7,898 nt of DNA, taken from assembly GCA_021166815.1 (NCBI GenBank), contig JAJPEO010000329.1, forward strand, positions 1 through 7,898. The letters run 5' to 3'. The stretch comes from Nocardioides sp. (lineage in GTDB: Bacteria; Actinomycetota; Actinomycetes; Propionibacteriales; Nocardioidaceae). Position 1 is the first letter of the stretch; every line of letters starts with the position of its first letter. Positions 1 to 5,535 of the stretch are shown here, piece after piece. The notes beneath the pieces were generated by a model, which was given only the letters and a program-made list of their open reading frames with translations, ran no database searches and had not been told where the DNA came from. The position numbers and the translations under genes were made by a program.

Positions 1-544
1 GCTCGTTGGCGCGGGCCGCGATCACGCTGGTGGCGTCGGTGTCGGCCGGCCCCCCGTGGGGCGGGTTGTACTTGAAGCCGCCGTCGGCGGGTGGGTTGTG
101 CGAGGGCGTCACCACGATGCCGTCGGCCAGGCCCCGGCCGGTCGTGCGCCCGCGGTTGGCGCGCAGGATGGCATGGCTGACCGCGGGGGTCGGCGTGAAG
201 CCGTCCCGGTCGTCCACCAGCACCTGCACGTCGTTGGCCACGAGCACCTCGAGCGCGGTGGCCCAGGCGGGCTCGGACAGCGCGTGGGTGTCGCGGCCGA
301 GGAAGAGCGGACCGTCGAAGCCCTGCTCGCGGCGGTAGTCGCAGATCGCCTGCGTCGTCGCTGCGATGTGCGCCTCGTTGAACGACCCGTTGAGCGAGCT
401 GCCGCGGTGGCCGCTCGTGCCGAAGACGACCTGCTGGGCAGGGTCGTCGGGATCGGGCTCGACCGAGTAGTAGGACGCGACCAGGTGGGTGACGTCGACG
501 AGGTCCTCCGGCTGCGCGGGGGTGCCGGCACGGGGCGAGCTCAC
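1..544 (-). CDS. pgm: Alpha-D-glucose phosphoglucomutase, N-terminal third (runs off left edge)
   Basis: Interconverts glucose-6-phosphate and glucose-1-phosphate in the cytoplasm, feeding ADP-glucose synthesis by the upstream GlgC. Reading the minus strand from a GTG at 544 gives 181 codons without a stop before the window edge. The family signature is explicit: the phosphoserine loop [11 protein letters not shown] places the catalytic serine near residue 148, close to its position in E. coli Pgm. [10 protein letters not shown] (about 41-50), [12 protein letters not shown] (81-92) and a [11 protein letters not shown] segment (158-168) also match the alpha-PGM family rather than the phosphomannomutase branch. 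Full-length members have about 545 residues, so roughly two thirds lies outside. The GTG is chosen because it overlaps the glgC stop as GTGA, the reading frame continues straight into conserved sequence, and no better start lies inside. Translational coupling to glgC is inferred. Confidence 0.93.
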   Translation of the reverse strand, partial: MSSPRAGTPAQPEDLVDVTHLVASYYSVEPDPDDPAQQVVFGTSGHRGSSLNGSFNEAHIAATTQAICDYRREQGFDGPLFLGRDTHALSEPAWATALEVLVANDVQVLVDDRDGFTPTPAVSHAILRANRGRTTGRGLADGIVVTPSHNPPADGGFKYNPPHGGPADTDATSVIAARANE

Positions 545-1788
545 GGGGTCACCACCTGGTTCTTGGCGACGACGGTGATGCCGTCCTCCACGAAGAAGCC
601 ACGGGCCCGGTCGTGCTCCTTGTCGATGCCCACCTGCACGCCCTCGGGCACGGTCACGCCCTTGTCGATGATGGCGTTGCGGACCACGGCGCCACGCTCC
701 ACGCGGACGCCGTGCAGCAGCACGGCGTCGGAGACCTCGGCCCCGGTGCGGATGCGCACCGACGGCGAGAGCACGCTGCGGCGCACCGCGCCGCCGCTGA
801 CCACCACGCCGGGCGAGAGGATGCAGTGCTCGGTGACCACCAGCTGGTCGTCGACACCGCGGGTGATCTTGGCGGGCGGCTGGGGACCGTAGGTGGTCAG
901 CACCGGCCACTCGTAGTTGTAGAGGTTGAAGACGGGCAGGGCCGCGGTGAGGTCCATGTGCGCGTCGAAGTACGAGCGCATGGTGCCGACGTCGCGCCAG
1001 TAGGCCCGGTCGCGATCGGTCGCGCCCGGCACCTCGTTGTCGCGGAAGTCGTAGACCGCTGCCTCCCCGCGACTCACGAAGGCCGGGACGATGTCGCCAC
1101 CCATGTCGTGGGCGGACCCGTCCAGCATCGAGTCGTCGGTGACCGCCTCGACGAGGGCGTCGGCGTCGAACACGTAGTTGCCCATGCTCGCCAGCACCTC
1201 GCCGGGCGAGTCGGGCAGACCGGGCGCGTCCTTGGGCTTCTCGAGGAACTGCCGGATGCGGCGGGGGTCGGCCGGGTCCACGTCGATGACGCCGAACTGG
1301 TCGGACATCGACAGCGGCTGGCGGATCGCGGCGACCGAGCAGCGCGCGCCCGACTCGATGTGCTCGGCGACCATCTGGGAGAAGTCCATGCGGTAGACGT
1401 GGTCGGCGCCGACGACCACGACGATGTCGGGCTTCTCGTCGTGGATCAGGTTGAGCGACTGGTAGATCGCGTCGGCGGAGCCGAGGAACCAGTGCTTGCC
1501 CACGCGTTGCTGGGCCGGCACCGGGGCGACGTAGTCCCCCAGGAGCGTCGACATGCGCCAGGTCTGCGTGACGTGGCGGTCCAGGCTGTGGGACTTGTAC
1601 TGCGTCAGCACCACCACGCGGAGGTAGCCGGAGTTGACGACGTTGGAGAGCGCGAAGTCGATGAGTCGATAGCTGCCAGCGAAGGGCACCGCCGGTTTGG
1701 CACGGTCGGCCGTGAGAGGCATCAGGCGCTTGCCCTCGCCCCCGGCGAGAACGATGGCCAACACGTTCTTCCGACCCTGTGGGCTCAT
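541..1788 (-). CDS. glgC: Glucose-1-phosphate adenylyltransferase (ADP-glucose pyrophosphorylase)
   Basis: Makes ADP-glucose and pyrophosphate from ATP and glucose-1-phosphate, the committed step of bacterial glycogen synthesis; cytoplasmic. 415 residues, normal for the family. The N-terminal nucleotidyltransferase domain opens with [17 protein letters not shown] (residues 10-26), followed by the AKPAVPFAG regulatory/substrate loop (30-38) and [10 protein letters not shown] (40-49). The GADHVYRMD motif holds the metal-binding aspartate (D129), and FLEKPK holds the glucose-1-phosphate lysine (K184). The last 120 or so residues form the left-handed beta-helix. An upstream in-frame ATG at 1833 would add 15 residues, but ATG 1788 is preferred: family members begin just before the [11 protein letters not shown] segment, and a -10 box sits 7 bases before it. 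It heads a unit with pgm (4-base overlap) and is divergent from glgA. Confidence 0.96.
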   Translation of the reverse strand: MSPQGRKNVLAIVLAGGEGKRLMPLTADRAKPAVPFAGSYRLIDFALSNVVNSGYLRVVVLTQYKSHSLDRHVTQTWRMSTLLGDYVAPVPAQQRVGKHWFLGSADAIYQSLNLIHDEKPDIVVVVGADHVYRMDFSQMVAEHIESGARCSVAAIRQPLSMSDQFGVIDVDPADPRRIRQFLEKPKDAPGLPDSPGEVLASMGNYVFDADALVEAVTDDSMLDGSAHDMGGDIVPAFVSRGEAAVYDFRDNEVPGATDRDRAYWRDVGTMRSYFDAHMDLTAALPVFNLYNYEWPVLTTYGPQPPAKITRGVDDQLVVTEHCILSPGVVVSGGAVRRSVLSPSVRIRTGAEVSDAVLLHGVRVERGAVVRNAIIDKGVTVPEGVQVGIDKEHDRARGFFVEDGITVVAKNQVVTP

Positions 1789-1795
1789 GCCCCTG

Positions 1796-1801
1796 AACCT
1801 A
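1796..1801 (-). promoter_or_regulatory. Predicted -10 box of glgC (leaderless start)
   Basis: On the minus strand this reads TAGGTT, fitting the actinobacterial TANNNT -10 consensus, and 7 bases separate it from the ATG at 1788. That places the transcription start at or next to the A of the ATG. No convincing -35 is visible; at 17-bp spacing there is only TCGATT (1819-1824). No separate Shine-Dalgarno at normal spacing is seen, consistent with a leaderless mRNA. Confidence 0.5.
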
Positions 1802-1837
1802 GTGGGCGCACGCCGAACAATCGAGCCGGACACGGGG

Positions 1838-1843
1838 TAGTTT
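1838..1843 (+). promoter_or_regulatory. Predicted -10 box of glgA (leaderless start)
   Basis: TAGTTT fits TANNNT and ends 7 bases before the ATG at 1851; the pyrimidine-rich spacer (ccctctc) contains no ribosome binding site. A weak -35-like CGAACA lies at 1814-1819, with 18-bp spacing. The arrangement predicts transcription beginning at or one base before the ATG, mirroring the glgC side of the same 62-bp gap. Confidence 0.55.
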
Positions 1844-1850
1844 CCCTCTC

Positions 1851-3038
1851 ATGCGCGTGGACGTGTTGTCGAAGGAGTACCCGCCCGAGATCTACGGCGG
1901 TGCCGGGGTCCACGTCGCCGAGCTGGTGCGGGCGCTGCGGGCCCGTCCCGACCTCGAGACCCGGGTCCACTGCTTCGGCGCCGAGCGCGACGAGGCGGGC
2001 ACGACGGGCTACGCCGAGCTGTCCGGGCTCGAGGGCACCAACACCGCACTGCGCACCCTCGGGGTCGACCTGGCCATGGCCGGGGGCACTGCCGGCACCG
2101 ACCTCGTGCACTCCCACACCTGGTACGCCAACCTGGCCGGCCACCTCTCCGGCCTCCTGCACGGCGTTCCCCACGTGGTGACCGCCCACAGCCTCGAGCC
2201 CATGCGCCCGTGGAAGGCCGAGCAGCTGGGCGGCGGCTACGCCGTCTCGTCCTGGGCCGAGCGCACCGCGTACGAGGCGGCCGCCGCGGTGGTCGCGGTC
2301 AGCGCGGCCATGCGCGACGACGTCCTGCGCAGCTATCCGGCGGTCGACCCCGCGCGGGTGCACGTGATCCACAACGGCATCGACACCGACCTCTGGACAC
2401 CGACCCACGCCCCGGACCGGGTCCGCGCGCTCGGCGTGGCCCCCGACCGGCGCAGCGTCGTCTTCGTCGGACGCATCACCCGGCAGAAGGGCCTGCCGTG
2501 GTTCCTGCGCGCAGCCCGCCAGCTGCCCGCCGACGTGCAGCTGGTGCTGTGCGCCGGCGCACCGGACACCCCCGAGCTCGAGGCGGAGGTCACCGCCCTC
2601 GTCGAGGAGCTGCGCAGCACTCGCGAGGGCGTGGTGTGGATCCCCGGGATGCTGCCGCGAGCCGACGTGGTGGCGCTGCTCACCGCGGCGACGGTCTTCG
2701 CCTGTCCGTCGATCTACGAGCCCCTGGGCATCGTCAACCTCGAGGCGATGGCCTGCGAGACAGCCGTGGTCGCCACCGCGACGGGCGGGATCCCCGAGGT
2801 CGTCGTCGACGGATCCACCGGCTGGCTGGTCCCCATCGAGCAGGCCGACGACGGCACCGGGACCCCCGTCGACTCGGCCCGGTTCATCGACGACCTCGCT
2901 GCTGCACTCGTCGAGGCCGTCTCCGACCCCGATCGCGCGGCCGCGTACGGCCGCGCCGGTCGCGAGCGCGCCCAGGCCGCCTTCAGCTGGGCGACGATCG
3001 CCGAACGGACGGAGGCGGTCTATCGCTCGTTGGGGTGA
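1851..3038 (+). CDS. glgA: GT4 glycogen synthase / maltose-1-phosphate synthase, actinobacterial GlgA (GlgM) type
   Basis: Transfers glucose from ADP-glucose either to a growing alpha-1,4-glucan or, as shown for the mycobacterial homologue GlgM (Rv1212c), to glucose-1-phosphate giving alpha-maltose-1-phosphate for GlgE. 395 residues, shorter than the roughly 477-residue GT5 GlgA of E. coli and typical of the corynebacterial/mycobacterial GT4 form. The N-terminal Rossmann half starts with [16 protein letters not shown] (K8 and the GGAG loop at 16-19). The C-terminal half has [10 protein letters not shown] (R208 and K213, the donor-phosphate pair) and the E-x7-E element [15 protein letters not shown] (E290, E298), then a GGIPEVV turn. 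Divergent pairing with glgC is, from memory, the arrangement in Mycobacterium (Rv1212c/Rv1213). Which acceptor it uses cannot be read from sequence alone. The ATG is supported by the -10 box 7 bases upstream. Confidence 0.92.
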   Translation: MRVDVLSKEYPPEIYGGAGVHVAELVRALRARPDLETRVHCFGAERDEAGTTGYAELSGLEGTNTALRTLGVDLAMAGGTAGTDLVHSHTWYANLAGHLSGLLHGVPHVVTAHSLEPMRPWKAEQLGGGYAVSSWAERTAYEAAAAVVAVSAAMRDDVLRSYPAVDPARVHVIHNGIDTDLWTPTHAPDRVRALGVAPDRRSVVFVGRITRQKGLPWFLRAARQLPADVQLVLCAGAPDTPELEAEVTALVEELRSTREGVVWIPGMLPRADVVALLTAATVFACPSIYEPLGIVNLEAMACETAVVATATGGIPEVVVDGSTGWLVPIEQADDGTGTPVDSARFIDDLAAALVEAVSDPDRAAAYGRAGRERAQAAFSWATIAERTEAVYRSLG

Positions 3039-3043
3039 CGCCC

Positions 3044-3049
3044 TACGAT
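3044..3049 (+). promoter_or_regulatory. Predicted -10 box for the GYF_2-TM2/DUF2752 unit
   Basis: TACGAT matches TANNNT and lies 6 bases after the glgA stop codon. A start near 3056 would leave a leader of about 39 bases before the ATG at 3095. No good -35 is seen. The pair could instead be read through from glgA, so this is tentative. Confidence 0.35.
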
Positions 3050-3055
3050 CGCGCA

Positions 3056-3067
3056 GGCCGCACGGCC
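3056..3067. repeat. Short inverted repeat GGCCG-CA-CGGCC in the glgA/TM2 gap
   Basis: Two 5-base arms separated by CA lie directly at the predicted transcription start of the downstream unit. It could be a small operator or a leader hairpin. It has no T-run, so it is not a convincing intrinsic terminator for glgA. In DNA this GC-rich, arms of this size can occur by chance. Confidence 0.3.
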
Positions 3068-3094
3068 ACATCATCCACGACACAGCGGGGGACC

Positions 3095-3523
3095 ATGAGC
3101 AACGAGCAGCACCCTGACCATTCCGGCTTCGAGCAGTCCGCCTACGGGCACCAGGCCGCACCGGACCAGTTCTACATCTCGGTGATGGGCCAGGCCCAGG
3201 GCCCGGTCTCCTCCCACCAGCTGGCCCAGATGGCCCAGTCGGGGCAGGTCCGCGCCGACACGCCCATCAGCGTCGGCTCGCCGGGCAACCCGTTCCCGGC
3301 AAGCCAGGTCCCGGGCCTGTTCAGCGACAAGGACTGGCTGACCGCCGTGCTGCTGTCGCTGTTCCTCGGCGGCCTGGGCGTGGACCGGTTCTACCTCGGC
3401 CAGATCGGCCTGGGCGTCGCGAAGCTCCTCACCCTGGGCGGCTGCGGCGTCTGGGCACTGGTCGACCTGATCCTCATCCTGATGCGCAAGGTCACCGACG
3501 CGCAGGGACGACCGCTGCGCTGA
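3095..3523 (+). CDS. GYF_2-TM2 domain membrane protein
   Basis: 142-residue protein of unknown function, probably in the cytoplasmic membrane. Residues 1-24 are a polar, disordered-looking lead. Residues 26-75 ([14 protein letters not shown] to PASQVPGLF) look like a GYF_2 domain, a small fold often found attached to membrane segments and thought to bind proline-rich peptides. Residues 79-130 are a TM2 domain: a first hydrophobic helix (about 82-95), the signature [19 protein letters not shown] (92-110) with the DRF-type turn, and a second helix (about 111-130). A short basic tail follows. The start is chosen as the ATG at 3095, where domain-like sequence begins after a gap from glgA; a G-rich stretch (3087-3092) may be a weak ribosome binding site. 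Its stop overlaps the next gene's ATG (TGATG), so the two are very likely translated together. Confidence 0.88.
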   Translation: MSNEQHPDHSGFEQSAYGHQAAPDQFYISVMGQAQGPVSSHQLAQMAQSGQVRADTPISVGSPGNPFPASQVPGLFSDKDWLTAVLLSLFLGGLGVDRFYLGQIGLGVAKLLTLGGCGVWALVDLILILMRKVTDAQGRPLR

Positions 3524-3936
3524 TGGCCACCGGCCTCCACGACGACACCCACTCCGGCTCACGCGCCGGAGAGGCCGTTCCTGTCGTCGTGGGGGCCGCA
3601 GCGCTTCTGGCGGCCGCCCTCATCCCGGCGGGCGGCGTCGACTCGGGTCCGGTGCTGTGCCCCTTCCGGCTGCTCACCGGCATCCCGTGCCCCGCCTGCG
3701 GCCTGACCCGGTCGTGGGTGCACCTGGCCCACGGCGACGTGGCGTCGTCGCTGGCCAACCACCCGATCGGGCCGGCACTCATGCTGCTGACCCTGGTGGC
3801 CACCGTGGTCGCGGGCATCCACCTCGTGACCCGGCGCTGGCTCGTCCGCCCGCGCCACCTCACCCAGGCCCTGCTGGTCCTGGCCGTCGCGACCGGCGTG
3901 TTCGGCGTGTGGCGCTGGGCCGACCTGCTGGCCTGA
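3523..3936 (+). CDS. DUF2752 family membrane protein
   Basis: 137-residue membrane protein of unknown function. It carries the DUF2752 signature: CPFRLLTGIPCPACGLTR (C46, C56, C59, with the TG-x2-CPxCGxTR core), followed about 15 residues later by the conserved N-H-P (79-81). Hydrophobic segments lie at about 19-35, 83-104 and 115-132, so three membrane passes are likely, with the cysteine motif between the first and second. The cysteines may bind metal or form disulfides; neither is established here. The ATG at 3523 shares its A with the upstream stop codon (TGATG), tying it to the TM2 gene. A TM2 gene next to a DUF2752 gene is, from general knowledge, a recurring bacterial pairing, suggesting a joint role. 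It converges on glyA across 19 bp. Confidence 0.88.
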   Translation: MATGLHDDTHSGSRAGEAVPVVVGAAALLAAALIPAGGVDSGPVLCPFRLLTGIPCPACGLTRSWVHLAHGDVASSLANHPIGPALMLLTLVATVVAGIHLVTRRWLVRPRHLTQALLVLAVATGVFGVWRWADLLA

Positions 3937-3955
3937 CCCAGCGCCCCCACCGACC

Positions 3956-5389
3956 TCAGCCCAGGACCAGGCCCGGGTAGAGCGGGTGCTTGTCGAGCAG
4001 CTCGGCGGACTCGGCCTTGACCCGGTCGGCCACACCGTCGGCCAGCACGTACGAGGCCTTCGAAGGGCCGCCGGCCTTGGTGGTGCCCGGCTGGGTGTTG
4101 CTGAGCACCTCGACGATGAGCTCGGCGACCTTGTCGAACTCGTCGTGGCCCAGGCCGCGGGTCGTGAGGGCGGGCGTGCCCAGGCGGACGCCGGAGGTGT
4201 ACCAGGCGCCGTTGGGGTCGGCGGGAACGGCGTTGCGGTTGGTGACGATGCCGGCGTCGAGCAGCGCGGACTCCGCCTGGCGGCCGGTCAGCCCGAACGA
4301 GGTGACGTCGAGCAGCACCAGGTGGTTGTCGGTGCCCCCGGTGACGAGGTTGGCGTCCCGGGTCAGGAAGCCCTCGGCCAGCGACTTGGCGTTGTCGGCG
4401 ACCTGCTGGGAGTAGGCCTGGAACTGGCTGGTGCGCGCCTCGGCGAACGCCACGGCCTTGGCGGCCATGACGTGGGACAGCGGGCCGCCCAGGACCATCG
4501 GGCACCCGCGGTCGACGTCGGCGGCGAACTCCTCCTGCGCCAGGACCATGCCGCCACGCGGGCCGCGCAGCGACTTGTGGGTGGTCGTGGTGGTGACGTG
4601 GGCGAACGGCACCGGGTTCTCGTTGCCGGTGAACACCTTGCCGGCCACGAGCCCGGCGAAGTGGGCCATGTCGACCATGAGCACGGCGCCGACCTCGTCG
4701 GCGATCTCGCGCATCTTCGCGAAGTCGATGCGGCGGGGGTAGGCGGAGTAGCCGGCCACCAGGACGAGCGGCTTGAACTCACGGGCCTTGGCGGCGACCA
4801 CGTCGTAGTCGAGCAGCCCGGTCTCCGGGTCGGTGCCGTACTGCTGCTGGTGGAACATCTTGCCGCTGATGTTGGGACGGAAGCCGTGGGTCAGGTGGCC
4901 GCCGGCGTCCAGGGACATGCCGAGCAGGCGCTGGTTGCCGAGCTCGCCGCGCAGCGTCTCCCAGTCCGCCTCGGTGAGCTCGTTGACGTTCTTGGCCTGC
5001 ATCTTCTGCAGGTAGGGGCTCTCGATCCGGTTGGCCAGGATCGCCCAGAACGCGACCAAGTTGGCGTCGATGCCCGAGTGGGGCTGCACGTAGGCGTAGG
5101 GAGCACCGAAGAGCTCGCGCGCGTGCTCGGCCGCCAGGGCCTCGACGGTGTCGACGTTCTGGCATCCCGCGTAGAAGCGGTGGCCGACGGTGCCCTCGGC
5201 GTACTTGTCGCTCAGCCACGTGCCCATGGTCAGCAGCACGGCTGGCGAGGCGTAGTTCTCGCTCGCGATCAGCTTGAGCGAGGCCCGCTGGTCGGCCAGC
5301 TCCTGGCGGGTGGCGTCGGCGATGCGGGGCTCGATCGAGCCGATCACCTCGAGGGCCTGCGTGTACGCGCTGCTGATCAGGGAGTCCAT
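3956..5389 (-). CDS. glyA: Serine hydroxymethyltransferase, long form
   Basis: PLP enzyme that moves the hydroxymethyl group of serine to tetrahydrofolate, yielding glycine and 5,10-methylene-THF; cytoplasmic, one-carbon metabolism. 477 residues, about 60 longer than the E. coli enzyme (417). Fold-type I motifs run in order: [14 protein letters not shown] (38-51), [19 protein letters not shown] (62-80), PHSG (103-106), GGHLTHG (163-169), the cofactor aspartate region VDMAHFAGL (239-247), and [15 protein letters not shown] (266-280) with the Schiff-base lysine K272. The extra length lies mostly in an insertion around residues 119-157 and in an extended C-terminus. The reading frame is open for another 54 codons upstream, but ATG 5389 begins the family-like sequence and has a -10 box 7 bases before it. 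The C-terminal stop faces the DUF2752 gene with no visible terminator between. Confidence 0.95.
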   Translation of the reverse strand: MDSLISSAYTQALEVIGSIEPRIADATRQELADQRASLKLIASENYASPAVLLTMGTWLSDKYAEGTVGHRFYAGCQNVDTVEALAAEHARELFGAPYAYVQPHSGIDANLVAFWAILANRIESPYLQKMQAKNVNELTEADWETLRGELGNQRLLGMSLDAGGHLTHGFRPNISGKMFHQQQYGTDPETGLLDYDVVAAKAREFKPLVLVAGYSAYPRRIDFAKMREIADEVGAVLMVDMAHFAGLVAGKVFTGNENPVPFAHVTTTTTHKSLRGPRGGMVLAQEEFAADVDRGCPMVLGGPLSHVMAAKAVAFAEARTSQFQAYSQQVADNAKSLAEGFLTRDANLVTGGTDNHLVLLDVTSFGLTGRQAESALLDAGIVTNRNAVPADPNGAWYTSGVRLGTPALTTRGLGHDEFDKVAELIVEVLSNTQPGTTKAGGPSKASYVLADGVADRVKAESAELLDKHPLYPGLVLG

Positions 5390-5396
5390 GGGGCAC

Positions 5397-5402
5397 AGCC
5401 TA
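5397..5402 (-). promoter_or_regulatory. Predicted -10 box of glyA (leaderless start)
   Basis: On the minus strand this reads TAGGCT (TANNNT), followed by 7 bases and the ATG at 5389. This is the same geometry as at glgC and glgA. No Shine-Dalgarno fits in the 7-base gap, so a leaderless transcript is predicted. At 17-bp spacing the -35 position reads TACTCG, which is weak. Confidence 0.5.
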
Positions 5403-5458
5403 GGACCCGGCGAGCCCCCCGAGTAGTGCGGCTCCCGCCCGTGAAACGTCTCGTCCCG

Positions 5459-5483
5459 CCACGGTTTCCCCGTTCTCCCGTGG
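5459..5483. repeat. Inverted repeat CCACGG-N13-CCGTGG in the glyA/arylsulfotransferase gap
   Basis: Perfect 6-base arms lie at 5459-5464 and 5478-5483, 19 bp centre to centre, close to two helical turns. The right arm falls where the -35 element of the plus-strand promoter would be (17 bp, or slightly under two turns, before the -10 at 5501). This is a plausible binding site for a dimeric regulator, but it could be chance in GC-rich DNA. Confidence 0.3.
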
Positions 5484-5500
5484 ATCGTCCGAGAGTTGCC

Positions 5501-5506
5501 TAGGGT
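5501..5506 (+). promoter_or_regulatory. Predicted -10 box of the arylsulfotransferase-like gene
   Basis: TAGGGT fits TANNNT. A start near 5513 would give a leader of about 23 bases carrying the AGGAGG ribosome binding site. Unlike its divergent neighbour glyA, this gene would therefore have a normal leader. No clear -35 is seen. Confidence 0.4.
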
Positions 5507-5523
5507 CGAAGGACCACCCGACC

Positions 5524-5529
5524 AGGAGG
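5524..5529 (+). promoter_or_regulatory. Ribosome binding site AGGAGG deciding a TTG start
   Basis: A full AGGAGG lies 6 bases before the TTG at 5536, ideal spacing. The alternative ATG at 5554 is 24 bases away, too far for this site. It therefore fixes the unusual TTG as the start. Confidence 0.75.
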
Positions 5530-5535
5530 AACCTC

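Noticed and set aside
1805..1814. GGCG-CA-CGCC near-palindrome in the glgC/glgA gap as an operator
   Set aside because: Four-base GC-only arms are expected by chance in this composition, and there is no second site to compare.
1789..1833. 15-residue longer glgC start at ATG 1833
   Set aside because: It would leave only 17 bp to glgA, adds non-conserved residues and lies upstream of the predicted transcription start; the shorter start fits the family better.
613..2181. 522-codon plus-strand open frame antisense to glgC and running into glgA
   Set aside because: Composition is the Val/Gly/His/Arg/Asp-rich pattern of an antisense frame in GC-rich DNA, with no recognisable domain, and it conflicts with two clearly conserved genes.
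2210..3094. In-frame upstream extension of the TM2 protein into glgA
   Set aside because: The added part is an Arg-rich shadow of glgA in another frame; the family-like sequence begins at the ATG at 3095.
1785..3161. 458-codon minus-strand open frame opposite glgA
   Set aside because: A shadow of glgA: low-complexity Gly/Arg/Asp/Ala sequence with no motif, and it overlaps conserved coding sequence throughout.
3937..3955. Bidirectional terminator between DUF2752 and glyA
   Set aside because: The 19-bp convergent gap has no stem-loop of useful size and no T-run, so I cannot support a terminator.
3986..5503. 505-codon plus-strand open frame antisense to glyA
   Set aside because: Opposite a well-supported enzyme; its repeated GVG/DLV/HV runs are mirror translations of glyA codons.
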